Of a stretch of 64,000 bases of DNA, positions 45,256 to 56,239 are shown in pieces. The DNA is taken from contig JAGFBZ010000258.1 in assembly GCA_018398805.1 (NCBI GenBank), forward strand, positions 5,134,501 through 5,198,500, read 5' to 3'. The DNA comes from Hirundichthys speculiger. Lineage: Eukaryota; Chordata; Actinopteri; Beloniformes; Exocoetidae. Below the pieces are notes generated by a model, which searched no databases, was not told where the DNA came from, and saw only the letters and a program-made list of their open reading frames with translations. A program made the position numbers and the translations under genes. How positions within the stretch are numbered: the first letter of the stretch is position 1; each line of letters opens with the position of its first letter.

Positions 45256-45979
45256 AAGGTTTTTTAAATTTATCCTATGTCTCTATGACTAAACAAGACT
45301 GAAAAGACATGAAATTTTCTAGGCTTTCATGAAGTTTAATTCCATATAATACAAGAGGGCCATACAGCAAGCTGCAGATGATGGTAAAATGCCCCAGAAA
45401 TAGGATAAGCATGGATTTAAGCATAGAGAGAAAGAGAAACAAAGACATAAAAGAATACCAAAAGGGTCTGGGGTTGTCGTTGGTTTACGTGTTCATAGTC
45501 CTTGAAGTTCCTTGGAAAGCAGATAGATGGGTAAATAGATACTTTATTAATCCTGAGGGAAAGTAAAAAGTATTCAGCAGCTACAGAAGGCAGGAGGCCG
45601 GTTAGTATCAAAAAACAAACTCAGTAACAATATAAAACATAAGAGCGCAGCGCAGTAAACGTGAAGCAGGATATGAATATCAAATGCCATCTTTAGCATT
45701 GACACCGGAGAGTCCAGCTCTGTGCCCACCAGAGATCCAGCCCTCGTCAGCAGTCTGTCCAAGCATCCAGCATCCCTCCTTTATGTACAGCCCCCCCCCC
45801 CAAACAGCCACAGCATAAAAGAGAACACAAAAACAACAGACTGGTGGTAGTAGACGTTTCGTGACCCAGGAGCAGATGACTGGAACAAACAATACATAAT
45901 TCTGTCATCATAATTCTGTCTTATTATGACGACCACAAGTGATTCTGAAAACCTCATATCTATATACATTTTTTTTCCG

Positions 45980-46070
45980 CCCTGTGATGACCCTTTCACC
46001 TGAAGAGGAATAGGACCGGCTCCAGCAGATCCCTGTGACCCTAAAAACAGGAATAAGTGGATATAGAAGA
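45980..46070 (+). repeat. GATG-family retroposon tail, degenerate
   Basis: CCTTTCACCTGAAGAGGAAT followed by CAGCAGATCCCTGTGACCCT matches 27,415-27,490 with substitutions. The (GATG)n run is lost. Confidence 0.5.
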
Positions 46071-46419
46071 GTGCATGGACATAATATTACCAGATGAAAT
46101 TCTCCCCTCATTTTTCTTCTCTGTTTCTGACAGAATAATCAATAACTCTCCTTGGTTTTGAACTACACTGAGTAGTAGATTATTTGCACATCCTCAATGA
46201 CATCCCAGGTTTGCCACTGCCCAACTGAGGAAGATCCAGCGGCTCACTGGCCTCAGTAAACTTGTCACCAGTTTAGACATGATAATGCCCAGCCAGGGCA
46301 GAAGACGATCTAATGGGGAGTTGTGTTAGACTCGTGAGCCGCATTTGCCACCACCTGCCACTCAGTTACCATCACCAAGTTTGTCCAGATCAGTACAGTG
46401 GCTGGCTTCAGCAATGATA

Positions 46420-46625
46420 TATGATATACAAGTATATAACCTTTGCCAACTGCTCTACAGTGTATATGAATTTTGTCCCTTTTACTTTCCCATCATCATA
46501 GTTGTCTCTCTCCTACTTGCTGTCCCTTTTATCTCGTCCTTCCACTTCACCCCAACCAGTCAATGGCAGATGGCCGACCACCCCGAGTCTGGCTTAGCAG
46601 GCGGTTTCTCCATGTTTAAATAAAG
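46420..46625 (+). mobile_element. L2-type LINE 3' end fragment
   Basis: CTTGCTGTCCCTTTTATCTC, then GGCAGATGGCCGACCACCCC and GAGTCTGGCTTAG match the common fish LINE 3' UTR upstream of its AAGGTTTCT block. Truncated. Confidence 0.55.
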
Positions 46626-46895
46626 ATTTAAAAAGAGTGCTTTTTTTTCTTCCTTTCTGTTGTCAAAAGGGCGTCTCTCTCTGCAAAGTAACTTGAGCTG
46701 ATTTTTCAATGTGTATTAGCTCTTTGTAAATAGATCTAAAAGGCTTTTTTTTTCTCCGTGACTGCAGGAACTTTCAGAATATTTTAGGGTGATTTTAATT
46801 CAAAATGCTCCAGTTCTCCTAAATACATCTATGTCTCACAGTCTTTATTCTTAACTAAGCTAACTGCTAGTGGCTTCAGCATTACCATGTATGTA

Positions 46896-47261
46896 CAGTC
46901 ATGGAAAAAATTATTAGACCACCATTTTTTCTTCACTTTCTTGTTCATTTTAATACCTGGTACCACTAAACGTCATCATGTGACTAAAACAGACAGAAAA
47001 GAAAACACTGAATGCATAAAAGCAGTGTTTTTGGCAGTACAACGCCATAGCTATTGATGTAAAAACTTAAGTGATTTAGGTTATAATCAAGAAAACCATG
47101 GAAAATGGTAAGATATCAGCTCTTAAATAAAACTCTTATGAGCAGTCGTTGTGGTTATCGTTATGTTTGTCCAAACAAATGTACCTTTAGTTGTACCAGG
47201 CATTAAAATGAACAAGAAACTGAAGAAAACAAGGGTGGTCTAATAATTATTTCCATGACTG
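46896..47261. mobile_element. Tc1/mariner-type MITE, 366 bp
   Basis: It is flanked by TA at 46,894 and 47,262. The left end CAGTCATGGAAAAAATTATT and the reverse complement of the right end CAGTCATGGAAATAATTATT match, and the inverted repeat extends through AGACCACC..TTTCTTGTTCATTTTAATACCTGGTAC (about 80 bp, imperfect). The interior is non-coding. TA target and terminal repeats support a nonautonomous mariner-type element. Confidence 0.85.
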
Positions 47262-47263
47262 TA

Positions 47264-49989
47264 TGTGTATGTACATAAACACACACACACATGCCTCTCA
47301 CGAATGAAGAATATAAATTTTTCCAAATGCAAGTTGACAAATCCTTTAAATTGGGTTCTTTTAGTGTCTAAGAGTCTGCTCAGATGTGAGGTAAAGAGTA
47401 GATGTATGTTGCGAATAAAACATATTGATGATGTGTTCAGGAAAACCAAGGCAAACACATTTCTCAAAATGTATTCACATACAGATCAATGCAACCACTC
47501 AAATGCTATTCATAGAACCCCCCCGGCTGCTCTACCTTGTCCATATATTTGATAGAAGCCTAAAGCCAAAGCAGAGGGGCAGCTGAGAGAAGCAGGTTGA
47601 CATCAGAAATGAGAGTGACCCTCACGCTTTCATATTTCAAAGTTACCCTGACCCTCCTCATCTCTTCTTTTTGTATCTTCATTGAACAACAATAGATTTC
47701 CCATCACTGCTCCCTCCTCCACTCCATCTCTCAATTGCACCCAACAATATTTACCCTCAAGAGCGATGTGATTTAGAAAATACATGATTGTGTGTGTGTG
47801 TGTTTGGTTAGACAAGTGTGGTCTTTCACATATTTGTTCATATGTACAAACAAATGCATATGTACACGTGCAGTTTTTGTGCATGGAGCTTTATTGCATG
47901 GCAGAAGTTTGACACCTATCTTCTGCTTTCTCCATTTTTTTCCCTCTAATCTCCACATGCTTTCTTTCTCACACACACACACACACAAACACACACTCAC
48001 ACACACGTCCTCTCTTCTTCCCTTGTGGGCTTTTCAATTAGGTAATTACAGAGGCAGTGAATAGAGGCCGCCAGGACACTGGCGCTCCATTGTAGAGGCA
48101 CCTGTCCCCCCATAGACAGCAATTACCTGCCAGACCGGAGTAGAGTTGGAGGCTATTGTCTGTGTACACACAATCAGGTGCGTATGTGAGTGTACGTAAC
48201 TGCGTCTCTGTATGTCTCTGATCTGTCTGGGCATATATTTGCATCTACGCAGGTGTGTTTATGCACACATCCGTTTTGGCTCTGTAGAGTCCATTGTGTA
48301 TGTTAAGTGACAGAAAAGGTTTGCGATGTAATTTTAGTTCGTGCTTACCATCACAACATCAGCTCATCTTTAATTATGTATATGGTACAATGCCGACGAG
48401 ACTTTGGGGGCATGTGAGCATCGTTCAGTGGGAGGTCAGCGGCAAGATTTTGCCTGTAGGGTGTAACAGCTCAGATATGCAGCCCATTCACTACACTATT
48501 AAACACTTTAACATTTAAAGCAAAGCAGAGAGCGTTTTTCTTACAGTCTGAGCAGAGATAATTGGACATCTATAAAGTGAACATTTGGAGGGTATTACAC
48601 AGACTCACTGTGGACGCAGGGTGTGCAAAAAAATTGGTGCCCACAAGCCAAAATTAAAATGAAATTAAGCACATTAACAGGATATGTGCCTCCTCTCTGA
48701 ATTAGGAAGGAAATGAAAATTCATTGTTCAGTCAGTCAATCCTCCTCTACAGTAAGAGTGAATTAATTTTAAGTCTCAGTTTGCCAGTAGTGAAAAACCT
48801 CTGAATTACTGTAGAGACGAGCGAGTGGACTTTTATGTAGTTATGTAGCACTAAACTAGTCCTATATTCATTTTTAATAACCGCTGATATTTAGGGTTAT
48901 GGGGGTCCTATTCCAGCAGCTGCCATTCGTTGAGCGAGGGAAGATACACCCTGGACAGGTCACCAGTCCATCACAGGACTAGGGTGAGGGTCTTATCCAC
49001 AAAATCATGGTGGCTAATGCAAAGTTCAAAGAATAAATAGGAATAAATACATTAAAAAACACTAACATAACCTTTTCACCTAAATTTATAGAGCCAAAGT
49101 ACTTCTGATCTTTCAATTCATTTTTATTTGTATAGTGTCTAGTATAATACAAACTGTTTTAAGGTGCTTTTCACACTGTAAAATGTAACACTGTATTTAA
49201 TAAATAATAGTCAGTTGCAATAACTCAGTTTTTGTCAATATGTTGTTTCATTATCATAAATAAGTTGTGTGTGCTTGGCGGTTAAAAAGGGTAGATAATT
49301 TAATTAATTTAAGTTAAACCAATTTAAGAAAATTATATGAATATGATTGTGGTAGTAGGGGGAGGAGGGTATTAAACAATACATTAGTGGAAACCTTTTT
49401 TAAATATATTTCTAAAAAACAAACATCCAGTTTTATGCTTAGTCTGAATAATAATAATAATATTAATAGAATATTAATATAATCATTGGTAACATCAACA
49501 ACAACAATATAAAATGACTTTTACTATTATTATAACCAGTCTTAAAATTTAACATTGGGGAAAAAAAAGCAGTTAATTTGATTGGCTGATTTGTCAATCA
49601 TTTATGTGTCACCCAAAATGTAGAAAATATTTTACACAAACCAAAGATTAGAAACAAATTTTAATGTAAGGCCAACTTTGCAACCATCAAATGTCATTTG
49701 GGCAAAATTAAAAGTGGTTTGATTTCTTTTAAATACTTGGAAATGACATGCGCAGATCACGAGCCTCATGTAGTAACCTTGCGCACACACTAAAAACTGG
49801 TGTATGGCATTTTTCAAGCTCACGTTCAGATGAACTAAAAGGGAAGTGAGTGTGAGAAGGTGTGGTGCTTCACGCACACTTCATGGTTGCCGTCTGGACC
49901 TTTCCTGGGGTTTTGTCTGCTGGCGACACTTGGAGGCAATGCAGTGAAGTTCACATCAAACCAGTAAGAACATATAAAGTCATGGGCAA
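47264..49989. other. Intergenic, simple repeats only
   Basis: CA/GT tracts at 47,279-47,291, 47,788-47,804 and 47,970-48,006. A weak common repeat lies near 48,900-48,985 (ACACCCTGGACAGGTCACCA). No gene is seen. Confidence 0.5.
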
Positions 49990-51530
49990 AATGACACAAA
50001 ACCATGTACAACCTGGCGATGACAATGGCAGTTTTGGCCCTGTTGGAAGATATTGCCAAAGGCAGAATCAGAAGGAAATGGGATTTCAAGGATCACAGTG
50101 ATCTTTTGGCCCATGTTGATGACCGGCTGTTCATCCATCTCAGATTTCCAAGGGCCATCCTCTTGGAACTCTGTGCTGAGTTGGGTCTGACTTGAGAGAG
50201 AGAGAGACAGGGAGAAGGCAAGCATTAAAAGTTACCTTGCAAGTGCTGACGACACTGGATTTCCTGGCAACCGGGACCTTCCAAAGGGAGTTGGCAGACA
50301 AGTCACGAGTCAGTCAGTCTGCTTTGAGTCTTAGAATGCCAGCCGTATGGGACACGATCACCAGCATGTTGGCCAGGTATTTAAGGTTCCCATATGATGT
50401 GGTTGACCAGGCAGACATCAAAATGCAATTTGCAGTGATAGCCAGTTTTCCTAAAGTCATCGGAGCGATTGACTGCACACACATTGCCATAAAGGTGCCA
50501 TCTGGACATGAATCTGCATATGTCAATAAGAAGAATTTTCATTCCATAAACGTGCAAATGAGGTGATGCACAAATGCGCCTAAGTAATGTTGTGGTAAGG
50601 TGGCCTGGATCATCCCACGACTCGTATATATATATATATCCCAGCAAACAGCATGGTGGGGTTAAGGCTCCAAGCTGGTTGGTACAGGATGGATGGCTTC
50701 TTGGCCAGTGGTGCTTTCAAAACCCACTTATAAAAATAAGAATGGCATATACCGTCTTGGCCCGAATATAGGACGACTCTGATTATAAGATGACCCCTAT
50801 TTTTCAAATATCATTTTGGGAAAATAAAATATGACGAAGACAATAAGGTTATTCATAAAACAGCTACTTAGGGAAAGTAGTTGTACTTAAGGTAAGGTTA
50901 ATGTCAGGTTTCCATGTTGTTTAAGATCAAGGTATAGTACTATTTAATAAACTTTATTCTCTTAAAATCTGAGATTATGACTCAGTGAATAAGCAACAAC
51001 TATGTAGTTCAATAACTACATAACCATCAAAGTCAAGTTATATTTGATTTCAAGAACAACATTAATAATTCAGTCTGTAAAAAAAAAAATTCTGGACTGC
51101 AAAACAAATTTAGCTTGAGTCGGTCGTGTGGTTCCTCCATTTTACATCAGATCCTACTGACTTGTGTTTAATGCTCAATTGCTTACTGTTTACTTAGGTG
51201 TGGGCTCCATCTAGTGGCGCAGATGTGTAACAACAATAGAAAAGCCTCGTCCTTGATTATAAGACGACCCCCACTTTTGAGAATATGATTTCTAGAATGA
51301 AATATCCTCATATATTCAGGCCAATACAGTATTCAATTTCCCCATAAGGTGACAGTGGTTATCCACTGAGGACATGGCTGTTGACCCCCCCCCTCACCAA
51401 CCCCCAGACTGCTTGATTGCACAGATACGATGCTCATTGTCATGCTCAGGTGGTTGTGGAGCGAGTGGGCAGTTGAAAAGTCAGTGGCGCTGCCTTGACG
51501 GGACTTGGAGGGGGGGGTGCCGCATTGTGT
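49990..51530 (+). mobile_element. PIF/Harbinger element with HARBI1-like transposase, interrupted
   Basis: The plus strand encodes a DDE_4/HARBI1-type nuclease in pieces. 50,004-50,195 is the N-terminal part (LLEDIAKGRIRRKWDF, VDDRLFIHLRFPRAILLELC). 50,240-50,566 holds the core (KVIGAIDCTHIAIKVPSGHE, the first Asp, then NKKNFHSINVQ). 50,574-50,700 has RLSNVVVRWPGSSHDSYI (second Asp) and VQDGWLL. After an insertion it resumes at 51,347 (GDSGYPLRTWLLTPP) and 51,455-51,520 (VVVERVGQLKSQWRCLDGTW, third acidic residue). Frameshifts and stops are present. A second partial copy lies in inverse orientation downstream. Confidence 0.85.
50750..51331. mobile_element. MITE nested in the Harbinger transposase
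   Basis: TA, then CCGTCTTGGCCCGAATATAG at the left. The reverse complement of the right end reads TACTGTATTGGCCTGAATAT. The phrase GATTATAAGA(T/C)GACCCCYA occurs near both ends. It splits the HARBI1-like coding region between the GWLL and GDSGYP blocks, so it is younger. About 580 bp, non-coding, with TA at both ends. Confidence 0.75.
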
Positions 51531-51635
51531 TTCAATAGGGCCACAACATAAAATGGAGACTGAACACTGAAATCAGAAAAGTGAAAGTTTAATTAAAGTC
51601 TAACATTAAGATGCTGAAAAGAAACCAGTACAAAC

Positions 51636-51720
51636 AAGCAAGAAGCAGCAGGAATGGTGAGCCCCCCCACAAGTCGTGTGGCTTTTGGGGGGGGCTCACC
51701 ATTCCTGCTGCTGCTTGCTT
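51636..51720. repeat. Near-perfect 33-bp hairpin
   Basis: AAGCAAGAAGCAGCAGGAAT with GGTGAGCCCCCCC (51,636-51,668) pairs with its reverse complement ending 51,720, with one mismatch and a loop of about 18 bases. It sits at the boundary between the two opposed Harbinger copies. Confidence 0.85.
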
Positions 51721-51904
51721 TATCAACAGCTGCACAGGTGCAGCCAATGAAGCAATCAGCACCACACCTGTGTGCACTGCTGTGGAACAGCCAGCAAGGA
51801 TGCAGAGGGGAGTTGCTCTGTACCTTTAACGAGGCCTCGGAAGACATGATGAACAAATCCAGGCAGGTGTTGCATGGAAATTTTTATACATACAAAAAGT
51901 ATTC

Positions 51905-52262
51905 AGATGTACGAAACCTTGCATACGGGTGAATCAACGTAGATTCTCTTTAAACATCGCAATCATCTTGAAATTAAGTGCACATCCATGAGTACAAATC
52001 TCTGTCCTGTCTCCACCCTCAAACAGACCAATTTGCTACAACATTGCCACCACATTGTGCTGGCACAATGCACCCCCCCTCCCCAGTCCTGTCAGGGCTG
52101 CGCCACTCACTTTTCAACTGCCTGATCGCTCTACAACTGCCAGAGTACACAATGGGCATCATTGTATCTGTGCTGTCAGACAGTCTGTGGTTGGGGAGGG
52201 GGGGGTTAACAGCCAGGTCTTCAGTTGATAACTGCTGTCACCTGATGGACAACTGAATAGTT
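51905..52262 (-). mobile_element. Second Harbinger copy, 3' part, opposite orientation
   Basis: The minus strand of 52,262-52,070 repeats the 51,331-51,530 segment of the first copy. It reads GDSSYQLKTWLLTPPSPTTD and then the VVERS.Q block (the rest frameshifted). At its outer 3' end, AGATGTACGAAACCTTGCAT near 51,906 resembles a Harbinger terminal repeat. With the first copy it makes a large inverted repeat with about 540 bp between the arms. Confidence 0.7.
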
Positions 52263-52779
52263 ATACATTGAATGAACTGTCAAAGGTGGATTTTAAAATG
52301 ATTTCAACTTTAAACGTATCACTCAACTGAAGCCACTCATCCTGCACCGTAGCAGCTTGAAGCCTCAACCCCACCAGGCTGTTTGTACGATATATGAATT
52401 GTGGGTTGATCCAGGACACCTTGCCACAATATTACTCAGCTGCATTTGTGTATCACATATTGTTTGCACATTTATCAAATGGAAATTCTTCCTTTAATTC
52501 TTGCCTATACATTGATGTGTGTGCAGTCGGTTACTTAGGAAACCAGTGTTGTCAGGACTTGTAAAGGAACGGTTAATGTTCTTCTTTTTATACCACTACT
52601 GTTGTAATGAAATTACTTGAATTTATCAACTCATATGCCAATTTGTCACTCTTTTTTCAATTCACCTCCATTAACTGCTATATTTTCAATTCACATGGAT
52701 TCTGTTTTATTTGAACCCCTCATACATTTTAACATGTTATCACAAATGCATAAGACAAAGTTGTCATAGATTAGATGAA
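52263..52779. other. Intergenic, nothing recognised
   Basis: AT-rich spacer between the Harbinger and Rex3 fragments. Confidence 0.5.
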
Positions 52780-53275
52780 CCCAACTTACAGCCGGCATTG
52801 CGGACCAAACTCCCACTCCGTTTGTACAGGGACTGGACAGCCCGTAACAACAGGCCCAGTACCCCATACTCCTGGAGTACCCCCCACAGGACCCCCCAAG
52901 GGACACAATTAAATGCCTTCTCCAAGTCCACAAAACACATGTGGACTGGTTGGGAAAATTCTCACGTTCCATTGAGGACCCCTAATGAGGGTATAGAGCT
53001 GGTCCAGTGTTCCACGACCGGGACGGAACCCACATTGTTCCTCCTGAATCTGGGATTCGATGATCGATTTTACTCTCTTCTCCAGCACCCCTGCATAGAC
53101 CTTCCCAGGGAGGATGAGGAGTGTGATTACCCTGTAATTGCAACACACCCTCCGGTCCCACTTCTTAAAAAGAGGAACCACCACCGTGATCTGGCTATCC
53201 AGAGGTACTGCCCCTGATTTTCACTTGATGTTGCAGAAACGTGGCAAACCGAGACGGTCCCACAACTTCCAGAGC
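52780..53275 (-). mobile_element. Rex3 LINE, reverse transcriptase fragment
   Basis: The minus-strand frame 53,184-52,909 reads MVVPLFKKWDRRVCCNYRVI, then VLEKRVKSIIESQIQEEQCG and FRPGRGTLDQLYTL, the N-terminal blocks of the Rex3 RT. The following plus-strand text (CTTCTCCAAGTCCACAAAAC, ACTCCTGGAGTACCCCCCAC) corresponds to the next RT blocks with a frame break. GGAACCACCACCGTGATCTG at 53,174-53,193 is the conserved Rex3 survey site, slightly changed. Confidence 0.9.
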
Positions 53276-53340
53276 AGGGGTGTCAAACTCCAGTCCTTGA
53301 GGGCCCCTGTCCTACACATCTTAGATATTTTTCCAGCTTC
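53276..53340 (-). repeat. Common fish repeat fragment
   Basis: GGTGTCAAACTCCAGTCCTT, then GAGGGCCCCTGTCCTACACA. This is the reverse complement of the piece near 21,185-21,245, just before the yaf2 poly(A) signal. Class not determined. Confidence 0.5.
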
Positions 53341-53344
53341 AGCT

Positions 53345-53620
53345 TCAGAAATGTTTTCAATTTGGTTTTAAAAATAGAGGTGGTGTCAGCCTCCTTAACC
53401 CAAATTGGTAACTGGTTCCATAATAAAGGTGCCTGGTAGCAGAAGGCCCGTCCTCCAAATCTACTTTTAGATATTCTAGGAACGACGAGTAATCCTGCAC
53501 TCTGAGAGCGGACAGCTCTACTAGGAGCATAACGTGCTATCAGGTCTTGTAAATAACGAGGAGCTGGGCCAATAAGGGCCTTATATGTGAGAAGCAGAAT
53601 TTTAAATTCCCTTCACAACA
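53345..53620 (-). mobile_element. L2-type LINE, RT C-terminal fragment
   Basis: The minus strand reads EFKILLLTYKALIGPAPRYL, then QDLIARYAPSRAVRSQSAGL and FCYQAPLLWNQLP, the C-terminal part of the ORF in fish L2-type LINEs. It overlaps in family with 38,875-38,960. Truncated at both ends. Confidence 0.85.
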
Positions 53621-56239
53621 CAGTGATTCATCAGCAGAGTGTTTTCAGTCAGGGGCTTCTTTAGATCCGCTGCAACAAAGACCTCTACTGAAGATCCTTC
53701 CTGCCCACGGCAATAACCTTCTACAATGAATTATTGAAGAGACTTAAATCACAACAGTTACTGCAACAATTAAAATTCTGCTTTGTGGAGCAATAAAATA
53801 GTTTTGAATTAGGTGAATGTGACCTCTACTATACCTGACTGGCCTGAAACTATGCTATACAACTTTGTGGTCGGATGGCTTGCTGGTCAGCTGACTCGTC
53901 CCCTGCCAGCCTGTGCTCCCTTTCTGGCCTCTTTTTTTCTTTGTCTGGGTGTGGCCCTTTATCCCTACCAGCACCCACAACTGTTGCTCATCAGTCAATC
54001 ATCTGTCAGAGGGTTTAGTCAATTGCTGCCTCCAGGTGAGAAAGACATACTGCAGGCATACGAATGAAAAAATCTCTTGTTTAAAAACAAATACATAACA
54101 TGCAAGCGCCAAAACATACATCCCCTAAAAACTGTCCCCTTCACAATACTAAGATGTTTACATGCATTGTAAAATTGTCATTTCAGTTGGACTTATGCAA
54201 TATTTAAATTTTTTTTGGACTGCACAGATTGAGCGATAACACAGGTGTTAATGTATGTCAGGTGCTGTCGTATTAATTAGAAGAAACTTAAGAAGTATCT
54301 CTAGTGTCAAACATTTCACATATTTATCATGCTTTGAGTCCATGTTGCATTTTTAAAGAAAGAAAGAACAGATCTGTCTCTTCCTTTTTTTTTAAAATAA
54401 TCTAAAGAAAATGATTCAACATGGTCACAAAATAGCTTGACCAGCCTACTTCACTTTGCAAAAACTCTGTCCAGACAAACAATAATAAGACATTAGATCA
54501 CCAATGAAGAATAAATGGAGTACATTTTATTTTTCCATTTTGACATGCTATTGATAACCATGTTTGCTTCATAAAGTAGTTGATCAAGGAAGGTTTTTTG
54601 ATTTTTTTACTGCAACATCTCTGCTTGCGAGGCTGACCGCAGTAAATAGCAATTACCACGTTTAAACATCCCCTCGAAAAAAGCTGTCTAACTTAAATAA
54701 TGTTGTGGGAGATTGCCCCCCCCCCTCCACTACTTGATGTCCACTCAGGCAGCAGTGGTGTATTTGTTCAAATTACACCCTGGTGCTGCTGTCTTGCTTC
54801 ATGGTGTGTTAATTTACGCTCAGGTCCATTTCATAGTGAGCACCTATTGATCCGCTCGGACACACTCATAAGCCTCTAAAGCTCAGTGAAGACAAAGCAA
54901 AATGTCTGCTGCAAATTGATGGAAAAGTAGGATGTGATTGTGTGTGTGTGCATGCAGGGTTTTCACACTGTGTAATTGTCAAACCTTTCAAGGTGGCAAA
55001 ACACTCAAGTAACATCCTAACCCATCTGTTCCCATGACAATAAGGATTTATTCCACTAATTAAAGCCCTTTAAACTCCCTGTTAGGTACATGCTGAAGCA
55101 TTTTCAGTAGAGCAAATATGTACAAAAACATGCATCATAATTCAGTGTTGAGACTTACTTATTGGAGGCTCTAAATGAGCCGCTGTTTCTTAATCTGTTT
55201 ATAGCTGTGTTATTTACCCAGATTAAAGCAGTGAAGCATGAAGATTTGCTGTCATACATGTGCGCTCTGTTGCTGCCTGCCAACGACTAATGGTTCGGCA
55301 TCTTGGCTGGGTTACAGGTTGCTGTAATCAAATGCACGCTTATCAGTGATGTCTATCAAGCTCAGCTCGCCTGTTGTTCCGGGTGGAGGATGCGAGGAAG
55401 GATATGAGGCGGATGGCTGTGATCAGTAGCTGATAGCATCACACAGGACTAACAAGGACATCCTAACGAAGGAACACTGACCGAGGATAATAATTAGACA
55501 TACTCATAATTATCTCCCTCTGAGATGCATTCGTACTGTCTGGAAGTGGAAGGGTGAGGGGAGAGGGAGAACTGAAATAAAAGGTCAACACAAAAACACT
55601 GTTATGTCTCCTGTCAGTGGAGCCTTTCGAGAGCAGAAACTCTTATGCTTCCTTGAGCGAGACAGACATTTATTGAGGTCAAACATTTTTTTTTGTAATC
55701 ATGATCTTTAAAAAAAAAAAAAAACTGCCATAAGGTAGTGGATAAATTGTGTTAAATTCCTTGGAGGTACATCCAATATGACCTTTCACATAACATCAAG
55801 TGGGACAAGATTCATCCTCTTGGGACAATGAATGTGTAACATTTCACTGCAGTCCTTTGACTTGCTAAGATAATCCTCTTCATTTAAATGTGTAAAAAAA
55901 CAAATTGGATGCTGGTTACTTGCAATTAAAGAGCTTTATTCTAGTAAAATATCATTTTAGAGTGATGATTCTTAATTCCCATCTAACTTGTTTTGTCCAA
56001 TCTCAAACCTACTCAAAATCCTTACTATCTAATAATAGACCAAGGGTTATTTTTTAACTGCAAAATGTCCCGTTAATGGCTATAAATGAACAGTTGGAAC
56101 TTGAGACCAGTCAAATGCACTTGCAGAAGTAAAATAAATTCTTCATCACAACAGGAAAACCTTCCTGTGCAGTAAAACTACAGTGAAAGGCATGTTGTTG
56201 CTGATATGTAAAAGAACATCTCAGTCGCCCAGACACTGA
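53621..56239. other. Intergenic, nothing recognised
   Basis: No exon or clear transposon. Contains short A/T runs and a C-run near 54,716-54,727. Confidence 0.5.

Noticed and set aside
47970..48006. Regular short units as a CRISPR-like array
   Set aside because: It is a CA microsatellite with small interruptions. There are no spacers, and this is a vertebrate genome.
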